Shown here: positions 27,415 to 36,403 of the stretch, in pieces | How positions within the stretch are numbered: position 1 is the stretch's first letter | Layout of the letters: each line of letters begins with the position of its first letter | Source: Desulfobotulus pelophilus | GTDB lineage: Bacteria > Desulfobacterota > Desulfobacteria > Desulfobacterales > ASO4-4 | Reading direction: 5' to 3' | Assembly: GCF_026155325.1 (NCBI RefSeq) | Contig: NZ_JAPFPW010000010.1 | Location: 1 to 64,000, forward strand | Length of the DNA stretch: 64,000 nt | Notes under the pieces: model-generated | The model's database searches: none | Told to the model about the DNA's origin: nothing | Seen by the model: only the letters and a program-made list of their open reading frames with translations | Position numbers and translations under genes: made by a program

Positions 27415-28470
27415 ATGCCAGGTAACAACAACGTACCGCCCAAGGGCGAGCTTTTGGTGTATCAGGGACAGGGGCTGGACAGCCCGGTTCAGGTGCGGTT
27501 GGAAGGGGAAAGCGTCTGGTTGAGTCAAAAGTTAATGGCAGAGCTGTACGGAGTTGCCATTCCAACCATAAATGAACATATAGCAAATATTTACGAGGAC
27601 GAGGAGCTTCAGCCAGAGGCAACTATTCGGAAATTCCGAATAGTTCAAACGGAAGGAAACCGGCAGGTGGGACGCCTGATAGATCATTATAATCTGGAAA
27701 TGATCATTGCTGTCGGCTTTCGTGTGCGATCCAGACGGGGAAGTCAGTTCCGAAAATGGGCCAATGAGCGGATTTCAGAATATTTGGTCAAGGGCTTCAC
27801 CATGGATGACGAACGCCTCAAAGGGAACGCCGGAATCGTTGACTATTTTGACGAACTTCTGGCCCGCATCCGGGAAATCCGTGCCAGCGAAGCCCGTGTT
27901 TATCTGATGATCAAAAATATCTTTGCACTGGCCAGCGACTATCAGGAAGGCGAAAAACAAACCCAGCTCTTTTTTGCCACCATGCAAAATAAGATGCACT
28001 ATGCCGCTACCGGTTTGACCGCAGCCGAAATTGTCAAACAACGCGCCAATGCCGAATTACCCAATATGGGACTCACCAGCTGGAAAGGCTCTCGGGTGCT
28101 GAAAACCGATATCGGCACCGCCAAAAATTATCTGGATAAAGAAGAGATTGACACCCTGAATCGAATCACGGTCATGTTTCTGGATCAGGCCGAATTCCGT
28201 GCAAAAAGACGACAGACTATCCAGATGGCAGACTGGGAAAACTTCCTCGATAAATTCCTTGCCGATGTCGAACTGCCAGTCCTTGAAAATGCCGGAAGTG
28301 TCAGCCGGGAAACTGCATTAGGCTTTGCTAATTTTCAATACGATCAATTTGCCGAAAAACGCAGGCAGGAAATACAACAAAAGGCAGATCAGCACTATAT
28401 CGACGACCTGACTCAATCCGCCAAGACCTTAAAGCACGACAGACAAAAAATAAGAGGAAACCACGAATGA
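27415..28470 (+). CDS. RhuM family protein
   Basis: 351 aa, the full RhuM family (PF13310). Seen: VWLSQKLMAELYGVAIPTINEHI (winged-helix-like N-terminus), VGFRVRSRRGSQFRKWANE, YLMIKNIFALASDYQ, then AAEIVKQRANAELPNMGLTSWKG. RhuM was first noted in a Salmonella pathogenicity island and frequently sits between hsdS and hsdR; its biochemical role is unknown. GGGAGGAAG precedes ATG 27415. The last residues (RGNHE) and the stop come from the left arm of inverted-repeat element 3. Confidence 0.88.
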   Translation: MPGNNNVPPKGELLVYQGQGLDSPVQVRLEGESVWLSQKLMAELYGVAIPTINEHIANIYEDEELQPEATIRKFRIVQTEGNRQVGRLIDHYNLEMIIAVGFRVRSRRGSQFRKWANERISEYLVKGFTMDDERLKGNAGIVDYFDELLARIREIRASEARVYLMIKNIFALASDYQEGEKQTQLFFATMQNKMHYAATGLTAAEIVKQRANAELPNMGLTSWKGSRVLKTDIGTAKNYLDKEEIDTLNRITVMFLDQAEFRAKRRQTIQMADWENFLDKFLADVELPVLENAGSVSRETALGFANFQYDQFAEKRRQEIQQKADQHYIDDLTQSAKTLKHDRQKIRGNHE

Positions 28471-28564
28471 ATACGGATTTACACCAATATTTTTTAGAAC
28501 TACGAAAAGCACTAAAGGCACGAAAACTGTTTTTCATTTCGTGTAGTTCGTGTCTTTCGTGGTT
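28458..28564. mobile_element. Inverted-repeat element 3, between rhuM and the dinD remnant
   Basis: The left side starts AAACCACGAATGAATACGGA (28458-28477), and a second unit run (28497-28527) pairs imperfectly with 28531-28564, which reads on the minus strand AACCACGAAAGACACGAA. The arms use a ~9-10-bp unit near CACGAA(T/A)GA. A lone AACCACGAAT also occurs at 27332. No gene is carried; together with the right arm it supplies about 30 codons in front of the dinD fragment. Confidence 0.55.
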
Positions 28565-28928
28565 AAAAAACAACTCAACACCGAGCAATCATAATTCAGA
28601 ACTCGCCGCAGACGTAGAATCCAACCTTGATTTTGCCATCTTTCAAAACCATGGCTACAAGGGACTTTACGGCGGACTGGACGCCAAGGGCATCCATGCC
28701 CGCAAAGGACTGAAAAAAAATCAACAGATTCTCGACAACATGGGCAGCACCGAGCTGGCTGCCAACCTCTTCCGTGCCACACAGACCGAAGATAAGCTCC
28801 GCAGGGAAAATATTCAGGGCAAAACCAAAGCCAATGCAACCCATTTTGAAGTTGGAAAGAAAGTACGCCAGACCATCGAAGAGCTGGGCGGCACCATGCC
28901 GGAAGACCTTCCAACACCCATATCGTGA
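28467..28928 (+). pseudogene. dinD: DinD (DNA-damage-inducible protein D) C-terminal remnant
   Basis: From about 28610 the frame reads LDFAIFQNHGYKGLYGGLDA, then IHARKGLKKNQQILDNMGST and ELGGTMPEDLPTP, the C-terminal part of DinD. The N-terminal ~150 residues (Bro-N/KilA-N-like) are replaced by unrelated codons from the inverted-repeat element, and the final ~20 residues are missing. It overlaps the rhuM stop by 4 bp. Expression is possible, but the product would be a fragment. Confidence 0.75.
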
Positions 28929-29182
28929 TGATATCCGGCAAAGATGCGGTATGGGGAAGTAAATTTCTGGAACACCTTGCTTCTGACTTGAAAAAAGAAT
29001 TTCCAGATATGCAGGGTTTTTCTGTTACCAATCTGAAGTACTGCCGCGTTTTTTTTGAGTATATCGAGATTCGTCCCCAGATCGGGGACGAAAACAAAGG
29101 CCGAATTATTCCCCAGATTACAAATCAATTGGCACCAAGTTCAAAGTCTGGCTTATCGTGGATAAAAGCAGGAGACCTGTAA
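28925..29182 (+). pseudogene. DUF1016 (YhcG) N-terminal remnant
   Basis: 85 codons. WGSKFLEHLASDLKKEFPDMQGF then NLKYCRVFFEY matches the N-terminal helical domain of DUF1016/YhcG proteins, whose C-terminal nuclease-like domain is absent. The last ~35 residues (RPQIGDENKGRIIPQ...) match nothing I know. It overlaps the dinD remnant by 4 bp. Confidence 0.6.
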
Positions 29183-29183
29183 A

Positions 29184-29927
29184 ATGATACAGTTCAATAA
29201 ATTAGACAAATTAAAACAAAAACTGGATGCCTTCCGGCCATTGCCCCCGGAGATTGTTTCCAATCTCCACGAAGATCTGGTGCTCCGCTGGACCTACCAT
29301 TCCAATGCCATGGAAGGCAACACGCTGACGCTGAAAGAAACCAAGGTTGCTCTGGAAGGAATCACCATTGGCGGAAAAACCATGCGGGAGCATTTTGAAG
29401 TGATCAACCACAGGGAAGCCATTTTTTTTGTGGAAGATCTGGTCAGAAAAAATGAGACATTATCTGAATGGCAGATTACCTCCATTCACCAGCTGATCCT
29501 GAAAAATATCGATGACAGAAATGCGGGTACCTACCGAAAAACCAATGTCATCATTTCCGGTGCCGATCATATACCGCCAGATGCCGTACAGGTTCAAAGC
29601 GAAATGCAAGACTTCATTCACTGGTATCAGACCGGGGCCAAATCTCTTCATCCGGTAGAACGGGCCGCCCGTGTTCATGCTGATTTTGTAAAAATTCATC
29701 CCTTTGTGGACGGCAATGGCAGAACATCACGGCTGCTGATGAATCTGGAATTGATGAAAAGCGGATTCCCGCCGGTGATTCTTCCTGTGGAAAAACGTCT
29801 GGAATATTATGAGGCACTGGATACAGCCCACACGAAAAATAATTACGATCCGTTTTTGATCCTTATTGGAGATATTATGGAATCAGGATTCAGACCCTAC
29901 TGGCACGCATTGGGAGTAAACCCATGA
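29184..29927 (+). CDS. fic: Fic family protein (AMPylator), intact
   Basis: 247 aa. The catalytic loop HPFVDGNGR at residues 172-180 is complete, and the inhibitory motif SNAMEGN (40-46, S-x-x-x-E-G-N) precedes it as in class II Fic proteins, so activity should be self-restrained. The family usually transfers AMP to a target hydroxyl; the target here is unknown. GGAG lies upstream of the ATG. Overlaps hsdR by ATGA, so it is translationally coupled to it and probably belongs functionally to the restriction cassette. Confidence 0.9.
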   Translation: MIQFNKLDKLKQKLDAFRPLPPEIVSNLHEDLVLRWTYHSNAMEGNTLTLKETKVALEGITIGGKTMREHFEVINHREAIFFVEDLVRKNETLSEWQITSIHQLILKNIDDRNAGTYRKTNVIISGADHIPPDAVQVQSEMQDFIHWYQTGAKSLHPVERAARVHADFVKIHPFVDGNGRTSRLLMNLELMKSGFPPVILPVEKRLEYYEALDTAHTKNNYDPFLILIGDIMESGFRPYWHALGVNP

Positions 29928-32900
29928 ATACCTTTCCGATCAATGAAAAGCATCTTTCCCAAATCCCGGCTTTGCAGCTTTTGATCAGCCTTGGCTTTGA
30001 ATTTTTGACACCGGCTGAAGCACTGCAGGAAAGACAAAACCGAACATCCAATGTTTTACTGGAAAATATTCTGCGCAGTCAGCTCAAGGCAATCAACCGT
30101 ATTCGTTACAAAGGAGACGAGTACCTCTTCAGCGAAGAGAATGTGCAGTCGGCCATCCAGAAGCTGAAAAACATCAAATACGACGGACTGTTAAAGACCA
30201 ACGAGGCCATTTACGACCTGATTACCCTCGGGACGGCCATGGAGCAGACCCTTGAGGGGGATTCGAAAAGCTTTAATATAAACTATATCGACTGGCCCAA
30301 ATCTGGAAGTGGCCCCGGTCGTAACAGGTTTCATGTAACGGTGGAATACCGTGTTGAACGAACGCGTTCAACGGAAACCGTCCGTCCGGATATCGTTCTT
30401 TTTGTCAATGGCATTCCCTTTTGCGTGATTGAATGCAAGGCCCCCCATATTGAAGTGGAACAGGCCGTTTCCCAGTCCATCAGAAATCAGAATGATGAGC
30501 ATATTCCCAAACTCTTCACCTACACCCAAATGGTGCTGGCTCTGAATAAAAACAACGCCATGTACGCCACAACGGGAACTGCTGCAAAATTCTGGGGAAT
30601 ATGGAAAGAGCCGGGCTTAACCACTAAAGATATAACCACAGAATACACAGAACACACGGAATCAGAAAAAGAGCACTTCAGAACAAAAAATATTGCGTAC
30701 AAAAAGTTACATGAGCTTGTTCAGGATTCTCTTCGGCACGAAATAGATCCCAATAATTTTTCTGTGTATTCCGTGTGTTCCGTGGTTCCCAAAAATAGAA
30801 TGGTGACGGAACAGGATATTGCGCTGTATGCCCTTTGCCGCCCGGAAAGGCTTCTGGAACTGGCGTGGAAGTTCACGGTATTTGACGGAGGCATCAAAAA
30901 AATTGCCCGGTATCAGCAGTATTTTGTCATCAAATCCACCCTGAACCGGGTAAAACACTTTGACAGCGCAGGTTCACGCAAAGGGGGGGTGATCTGGCAC
31001 ACGCAAGGGTCAGGAAAATCCCTGACCATGGTGATGCTGGCCCGGAACCTGGCCCTTGATCCCGAAATTTTGAACCCCCGCATTGTTCTTGTGACAGACC
31101 GTGATGACCTCGACAAACAGCTTGGAAACACCTTTGTCGCCTGTGGCCTTAATGCAAACCGGGCAACATCAGGCAGAAACCTGCTGGAACTGGTTGCTGA
31201 AAAAAAATCAGGAATTATCACAACCCTCATTCACAAATTCGACAAGGCGTATGCGGTAAAAAAATATCAGGATGCATCCCCCGACATTTTCATTCTGGTG
31301 GATGAAAGCCACCGTACCCAGTTCGGTTCCTTTTCTGCCCGGATGAGACAGATGTTTCCCCATGCCTGTTATTTAGGCTTTACAGGCACGCCGCTTTTGA
31401 AAAAAGAGAAGAACAACTTCATAAAGTTTGGTGAGCTTGTCGAACCCCATTATTCCATCACACAGGCCGTTGAAGACGGTGCTGTGGTTCCGCTTCTGTA
31501 TGAGGGGCGGCATGTGGAGATGACCCAGAATAAAAAAGCTGTTGATCTGTGGTTTGAGCGGCACACGCAAGGGCTTTCCAAAGAACAGCAGGCGGATCTG
31601 AAACGCAAATATGCACGGGCGGAAATGCTGAACAAGGCCGATCAGGTCATTTACATGAGAGCCTTTGACATCAGCGAGCACTTTCGCTCCAACTGGCAGG
31701 GAACAGGATTCAAGGCACAGCTGGTGGCACCGAACAAAATATCCGCACTCAGGTACAACGCCTGCCTGAATGAAATTGGCATGGTCAGTTCCGAAGTTGT
31801 TATCTCACCGCCGGATATGCGTGAAGGCTATGAAGAGACCGATGATGAAACAAAGGATGAGGTCGTCAAATTCTGGCAAAAGATGATGAAACGCTATGGC
31901 AGTGAAGAAGAATACACCAAGCAGCTCATTAACCAGTTCAAACACGGCAGCGATCCTGAAATCCTCATTGTTGTTGATAAGCTGCTCACGGGTTTTGATG
32001 CCCCCAGAAACGCAGTCCTCTATTTATGCAGGATGCTGAGGGAGCACACACTGCTTCAGGCCATTGCCCGTGTCAACCGGCTGCATGAAAGCAAAGAATT
32101 TGGTTTTATCATAGACTATGCAAGCGTACTGGGTGAACTGGATAAGGCCCTTACCATGTACAGCGCATTTGAAGGCTTCGATGAATCCGATCTGGCTGGC
32201 ACCCTGACATCCATTCACAGCGAGGCCGAAAAACTGCCCGGCCGGTATTCTGATCTTTGGGATCTGTTCAAACCGGTGAAGCATTCCTGTGATGAAGAGG
32301 CCTATGAAGTGCTTCTTGGTGATGAGAGCATAAGGGAAGAGTTTTACGGTCGCCTTTCAGAGTTCGGTAAAACACTGGCCATCGCACTCTCTTCCGAAAA
32401 ATTTCTGACCCAAATCGACGATAAAACCTTATCCCGATACAAGGCAGACCTTCGGAAATTCCAGTCACTCAAGGCATCCGTCAAGCTCCGCTATGCAGAG
32501 GCCATTGATTACCGGGATTATGAGCCAAAAATCAAAAAACTGCTGGACACCCACATTCAGGCCAATGAGGTGGTTCAGCTGAATGAGCCGGTTAATATTT
32601 TTGATGATGCCGCCTTCATGATGGTAAAAGAAGAGCAGGAAGTCTTCGGCTCTAAAAAAACAACGGGCTCAAAAGCAGACACCATTGCCCATGCCACAAA
32701 GAAGGTCATTACGGAAAAGATGAATGAAGACCCTGCCTTTTATGAAAAATTCTCAAAACTGATCCAGCAGGCCATTGAAGATTTCAGGGCTAAAAGAATA
32801 TCGGATCTGGATTACCTGAACAAAGTCGTGGATATCCGTAACAAGGTTGTCTTCAAGGTGCATGATGACGTCCCGGATAAGCTTTCCGGAAATGAAGATG

Positions 32901-33238
32901 CCATGGCTTATTTCGGTGTGCTGATACCATTTCTGGCGAGTGATGAATGCTCAGTGATAAAGGATGAATTGAAAAACAACTCAGAACAGAGCACTCCGAA
33001 TTCAGCATTTGCTGAAGAGGCGGCAGCGGATGCGGCGTTAACTATTCAGGCCATACTGGAAAAACACAACAAAGTTCACTTCTGGGAGGATGAAGACGCC
33101 CAGAAACAGGTGATCAACGAAATTGATGATTATCTCTATGATGAGCTGAAAACAGAAAAGAGCATCGAATTGTCGCTGGATCAGATGGATGAGCTCATCG
33201 AGAAAGTTTTGCAGGTGGCAAAGCACAGGAATAATTGA
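29924..33238 (+). CDS. hsdR: Type I restriction endonuclease subunit R
   Basis: 1104 aa. The N-terminal PD-(D/E)xK nuclease is visible as RPDIVLF then CVIECKAP (about residues 153-173). The translocase has Walker A WHTQGSGKS (about 356-364), motif II VDESHR (about 460-465) and GFTGTPLL, then helicase domain 2 (LLTGFDAP, ARVNRL) and a long C-terminal helical region. An extra, low-complexity stretch (about residues 236-288, ITTEYTEHTES to SVYSVCSVV) comes from an inverted-repeat insertion kept in frame. The active-site motifs are intact, so the protein may still work. Confidence 0.93.
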   Translation: MNTFPINEKHLSQIPALQLLISLGFEFLTPAEALQERQNRTSNVLLENILRSQLKAINRIRYKGDEYLFSEENVQSAIQKLKNIKYDGLLKTNEAIYDLITLGTAMEQTLEGDSKSFNINYIDWPKSGSGPGRNRFHVTVEYRVERTRSTETVRPDIVLFVNGIPFCVIECKAPHIEVEQAVSQSIRNQNDEHIPKLFTYTQMVLALNKNNAMYATTGTAAKFWGIWKEPGLTTKDITTEYTEHTESEKEHFRTKNIAYKKLHELVQDSLRHEIDPNNFSVYSVCSVVPKNRMVTEQDIALYALCRPERLLELAWKFTVFDGGIKKIARYQQYFVIKSTLNRVKHFDSAGSRKGGVIWHTQGSGKSLTMVMLARNLALDPEILNPRIVLVTDRDDLDKQLGNTFVACGLNANRATSGRNLLELVAEKKSGIITTLIHKFDKAYAVKKYQDASPDIFILVDESHRTQFGSFSARMRQMFPHACYLGFTGTPLLKKEKNNFIKFGELVEPHYSITQAVEDGAVVPLLYEGRHVEMTQNKKAVDLWFERHTQGLSKEQQADLKRKYARAEMLNKADQVIYMRAFDISEHFRSNWQGTGFKAQLVAPNKISALRYNACLNEIGMVSSEVVISPPDMREGYEETDDETKDEVVKFWQKMMKRYGSEEEYTKQLINQFKHGSDPEILIVVDKLLTGFDAPRNAVLYLCRMLREHTLLQAIARVNRLHESKEFGFIIDYASVLGELDKALTMYSAFEGFDESDLAGTLTSIHSEAEKLPGRYSDLWDLFKPVKHSCDEEAYEVLLGDESIREEFYGRLSEFGKTLAIALSSEKFLTQIDDKTLSRYKADLRKFQSLKASVKLRYAEAIDYRDYEPKIKKLLDTHIQANEVVQLNEPVNIFDDAAFMMVKEEQEVFGSKKTTGSKADTIAHATKKVITEKMNEDPAFYEKFSKLIQQAIEDFRAKRISDLDYLNKVVDIRNKVVFKVHDDVPDKLSGNEDAMAYFGVLIPFLASDECSVIKDELKNNSEQSTPNSAFAEEAAADAALTIQAILEKHNKVHFWEDEDAQKQVINEIDDYLYDELKTEKSIELSLDQMDELIEKVLQVAKHRNN
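30634..30787. mobile_element. Inverted-repeat element 2, inserted in frame within hsdR
   Basis: The left arm 30634-30660 and the right arm 30761-30787 are inverted copies matching at 22 of 27 positions, with the same ~9-bp unit (ACACAGAAT / ACACGGAAC) as element 1. They enclose about 100 bp. All codons stay open, adding about 50 residues between the nuclease and translocase domains of HsdR. Confidence 0.7.
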
Positions 33239-33684
33239 GAATGGATAATTGACAATGGAGAATGGGAAGCAGGTCTCAGACAAAAAAATGCTGTCAGGGA
33301 CAAATCATTTTTGTTTGCATTGCGGATTGTGAAATTATGCCGTTATCGTTAACACGGAAAAGAAAGAATTTGTATTAAGCAAGCAACTGCTTCGCTCTGG
33401 AACTGCGATTGGGGCTTTAGTGAGGGAAACTGAACAGGCGGAGAGTCAAGCCGATTTTATACACAAAATGGCTATTGCTCTGAAAGAAGCAAATGAAACG
33501 GACTACTGGATAGATCTGCTGCATGAGGCAGAAATTATTAATCATACAGAATTTAAATCCATTAATCCTGATATAACTGAATTACTGAAACTTTTAACAA
33601 GTATAATCAAATCCTCCAGATCAAAGACGGTACGTTGATGCAAAAAAGCAATCATTCTCCATTATCCATTATCCATTCTCAAAT
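33234..33684. mobile_element. Inverted-repeat element 4, carrying the S23/four-helix-bundle remnant
   Basis: The left arm at 33234-33265 (TGAGAATGGATAATTGAC...) and the right arm at 33650-33684 are inverted copies matching at about 28 of 32 positions, built from a 7-8-bp unit near GGATAAT. The left arm begins within the hsdR stop codon region, and the right arm encodes the first residues of the YgjP protein. It has the same architecture as element 1, with a different repeat unit and passenger. Confidence 0.7.
33255..33638 (+). pseudogene. Four-helix-bundle (S23 / 23S rRNA intervening-sequence) protein, frameshifted
   Basis: The C-terminal open part (33420-33638) reads ETEQAESQADFIHKMAIALK then ANETDYWIDLLHEAE and SINPDITELLKLLTSIIKS, a clear match to PF05635/TIGR02436. 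Just upstream in the same frame NTEKKEFVLSKQLLRSGTAIG continues it. Before about 33350 the family sequence FALRIVKLCRY lies in another frame, and TGA (33330s) stops this one, so at least one frameshift (near the TATCGTTAAC at 33343-33352) has broken it. Confidence 0.75.
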
Positions 33685-34375
33685 AAGATATGGGCAAAAG
33701 ATCATATTTTACAGCCTGCTGTACTGTGACAGAAAAACCATGGAAATAGCCGTGCATCCTGATGGCACGGTTATGGTCAAAGCGCCGGTAGAGTCCGATA
33801 TCACAGTGATAGAAAGGAAAATAATAAAACGGGCTCGCTGGATTCTTAAGACACTGAATTATTTTAAGCAGTTTAATCCAAAGACACCTGAGCGCTGCTA
33901 CGTGACCGGAGAGACCCACCTGTATCTTGGAAAGCAATACCGACTGAAAGTGACCCAAGGACAGGAAAACTCCGTAAAACTGACCCGTGGTTTTTTTCAT
34001 ATCACCTGCCGGAACGAGCCAACTCCAGATACTGCAAGGAAACTTTTAAATCAGTGGTATTCAGAAAAGGCACAGCTCCAGTTTGCAGAAAGTATGCATC
34101 GCTGCTGGCAGAAGTTCCGTAGTCCGGGCATTGAGAAGCCAACGTTATCCATTAAGCGAATGCAAAAAAGATGGGGCAGCCTTTCGGACAAGGGCACAGT
34201 AACCCTCAATACAGATCTCATCAAAGCGTCTAAAGAATGCATAGACTATGTTGTTACCCATGAGCTGTGCCACCTGAAATGTCATGATCATGGACCTGAA
34301 TTTTATAAGCTCCTCGACTCTCTCATTCCGGGCTGGGAAAAGATCAAACACAAACTCGAACGGAGTATGCTGTGA
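33638..34375 (+). CDS. YgjP-like (DUF45) zinc metallopeptidase
   Basis: 245 aa. The zinc motif HELCH at residues 208-212, followed by HDHGPEF, and the upstream WGSLSDKGTVTLN identify the YgjP/SprT-like family (PF01863), frequent as the last gene of type I restriction operons; the substrate is unknown. ATG 33638 overlaps the stop of the S23 remnant. The first ~18 residues (SNHSPLSIIHSQ) are encoded by the right arm of inverted-repeat element 4, so the native N-terminus has been replaced or extended. Confidence 0.85.
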   Translation: MQKSNHSPLSIIHSQIRYGQKIIFYSLLYCDRKTMEIAVHPDGTVMVKAPVESDITVIERKIIKRARWILKTLNYFKQFNPKTPERCYVTGETHLYLGKQYRLKVTQGQENSVKLTRGFFHITCRNEPTPDTARKLLNQWYSEKAQLQFAESMHRCWQKFRSPGIEKPTLSIKRMQKRWGSLSDKGTVTLNTDLIKASKECIDYVVTHELCHLKCHDHGPEFYKLLDSLIPGWEKIKHKLERSML

Positions 34376-34893
34376 CCATAAAATCCCATAAAATGACAAA
34401 CCGCTCTATGATCGGTCAAGACCGCCATCTTTGAAGGGCACTGAAAAAAAACTCCGCGCCAAACAGATCACCGGGCATATGATGCAAAGTAATTCCTGAT
34501 CAGGCAATGGGAACATGCCGCAACCTCTACCCCTTCCCATTCCTGTTCCCAATCAGGCCCATAACGGGCTTATCACTCTCATGGCACAGCCGGTCGTCGA
34601 CCACGCTGCAATAAACATTCATCATCAGGTTACGGGTTGCTTTCTTTCCATGTTTTTTTGTGCTCTTCGTGCGTCCACAGGCCCTAACTCTTGGCAGGTA
34701 TTCAAGAATAAAACAGGTCCAGTGCCATAGAAGACTGGTGATAAATCTGAAGCTTATGAGCAATGGCTTCCCTCTGGTTCTTCTTACTCTGTAAAAACTC
34801 TGCACGGTACGAGGCCTTGAGGGTCAAAATAATGCCACCGGCTACCCAGACCCTTGCTGCAAGCCCCATACAAAGAAGAGGAAAGGATATCAC
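34376..34893. other. Gap without a recognisable gene
   Basis: 518 bp between the restriction island and the esterase gene. A 55-codon minus-strand frame (34724-34875) with a hydrophobic start could be a small gene but has no ribosome binding site. A short piece near 34655 (TTTTTTTGTGCTCTTCGTG) resembles the arm repeats of the island elements. This is probably the island's right boundary. Confidence 0.4.
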
Positions 34894-35829
34894 ATGAAAA
34901 ACCCGTCGCCAGCACTCTTGCCCTTTCTGGAGCAGATCCGTATGACCGCGGAGACCTTCCGAAAAAACGGCAGCCAGCCCACCTTTGCCAATGCAAGGGA
35001 GGGGCTTTCCACCCTTACCCGGACCTTTGTCACAAAACCCTGCCCTGTGGCCGCAGTGATGGATGCCCTCATTCCCGGCCCGAAATGGGAAGTACCCGTT
35101 CGTATCTATCACCCGGATCCGGAACAGACCCTGCCCCTCCTTCTGTTTATCCACGGAGGCGGTCACATGGCAGGCAGTATCCATGTGTACGACGGCATAG
35201 CACGGCGGCTTGCCCGGACATCCGGGCACATAACCATTTCCGTGGAATACCGCAGAGCACCGGAATGTCCCTATCCTGTTGGATTTACGGATGTGATCCA
35301 TGCTGCCAGAGGCCTTTTTCCTCTCCTGGAAAAATTGAAGATCGCCCATACGGGAAGGCTTTCTGCTGCAGGAGACAGCGGTGGTGGCGCTCTCTGCGCC
35401 AGCCTCAGTCACAGAGCCTCCCATGAACCGGAAATCCGGCTCCACAGGCAGGTTCTCATTTATCCCAGCCTGGACTATACCCTCTCCTTCCCTTCGGTAA
35501 GCGAGAACGGGAAGGGCTTTTTTCTGGAAAAAGAAAAAATCCTCTGGTACTTTGCCAACTATTTTCAGCAGGGAGAAAACAGAAAAGAGGCATCTCCCCT
35601 CTTTATGAATGCGGAGGCTCCTTTTCCGGAAACCCTTGTGGTTACTGCCGGTTTTTGTCCCCTGCGGGATGAGGGAGCCGCCTATGCCAAACAACTTCGT
35701 GAACAGGGCATGATCGTCCGCCATCACGATTTCAGCGATATGATCCATGCCTTTTTAAATCTGGAGGATCTGGTACCCGATGCATGCCAGTCCTTCTATG
35801 CCATGACCGCCAATTTCCTGAACAGGTAA
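34894..35829 (+). CDS. Alpha/beta hydrolase, HSL-type esterase
   Basis: 311 aa. HGGG at residues 87-90 forms the oxyanion hole, YRRAPE at 119-124 is the conserved HSL signature, and GDSGG at 160-164 holds the nucleophile Ser162. The acid is probably the Asp in CPLRDEG and the His that in DMIHAF. There is no signal peptide, so it is cytoplasmic. GAGGAAAGGA precedes the ATG. The monocistronic transcript ends at the hairpin just downstream. The physiological ester is unknown. Confidence 0.88.
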   Translation: MKNPSPALLPFLEQIRMTAETFRKNGSQPTFANAREGLSTLTRTFVTKPCPVAAVMDALIPGPKWEVPVRIYHPDPEQTLPLLLFIHGGGHMAGSIHVYDGIARRLARTSGHITISVEYRRAPECPYPVGFTDVIHAARGLFPLLEKLKIAHTGRLSAAGDSGGGALCASLSHRASHEPEIRLHRQVLIYPSLDYTLSFPSVSENGKGFFLEKEKILWYFANYFQQGENRKEASPLFMNAEAPFPETLVVTAGFCPLRDEGAAYAKQLREQGMIVRHHDFSDMIHAFLNLEDLVPDACQSFYAMTANFLNR

Positions 35830-35836
35830 GAACTGA

Positions 35837-35857
35837 CCGGGAGAACCGTTCTCCCGG
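35837..35857. terminator. Hairpin between convergent genes
   Basis: CCGGGAGAA (35837-35845), CCG, then TTCTCCCGG (35849-35857): a perfect 9-bp stem with a 3-nt loop. It lies between the convergent esterase (ends 35829) and cupin (ends 35873) genes. The T-run is missing or weak on both sides. Confidence 0.6.
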
Positions 35858-35872
35858 GATCAGGGGCTTTGT

Positions 35873-36244
35873 TCATGGCTCCTCCAGAGCTTCGTAGACT
35901 TCGGGACGGAAACGGGGAGTACAGACAACCAGAAAAATCAAATCCTCCGTCGTTATATTGCAGATGCGCTGGGAGCATCCCGGAGGAACCAGCACCACAT
36001 CATCTGGCCCCACTTCCACAGCTGGCTGAACCCCGAGCTCCATCCGCGCCCTGCCAGAAAGAATCAGATAACGTTCAGCCGTACCTTTCAGCCTGTGAAG
36101 CTCCGTGGTAACACCGGCAGCAACCCGGATGCGGGCAATGGAAAGCTCCGGATCCGACGCAGAATTGGAAAGCTCTTCCACCCAACAATGTTCTCTTGTA
36201 TAAAAAGGATTCGTTTTTTTACCTGCTATCACTTTTTCTTCCAT
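35873..36244 (-). CDS. Cupin domain protein
   Basis: 123 aa, a single cupin barrel. The first motif is TELHRLKGTAERYLILSG (the usual second His replaced), the second VGPDDVVLVPPGCSQRICN, which lacks the final His. Metal binding is therefore doubtful. No signal peptide. Similar small cupins bind sugars or serve as mannose-6-phosphate isomerase-like proteins; the function is unassigned. GGAAAGAAG is a weak ribosome binding site. Confidence 0.75.
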   Translation of the reverse strand: MEEKVIAGKKTNPFYTREHCWVEELSNSASDPELSIARIRVAAGVTTELHRLKGTAERYLILSGRARMELGVQPAVEVGPDDVVLVPPGCSQRICNITTEDLIFLVVCTPRFRPEVYEALEEP

Positions 36245-36403
36245 CTTATCAGTATCTTCTTTCCATAATAGGGATTAACATATATAGAGATTCCGCACCT
36301 GAAATACCACAAAGGACATCATGACGATTGAATACGGAACGTATATCGTTTATGTACTCTTCAGGGTCTTCTCACCAATCATGCTCACAGGAAATTCCCA
36401 TCA

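Noticed and set aside
34702-35748. 348-codon minus-strand frame opposite the esterase
   Set aside because: Shadow of the HGGG/GDSGG esterase. Its last 55 codons (34702-34875) lie outside the esterase but lack a start signal and known homology.
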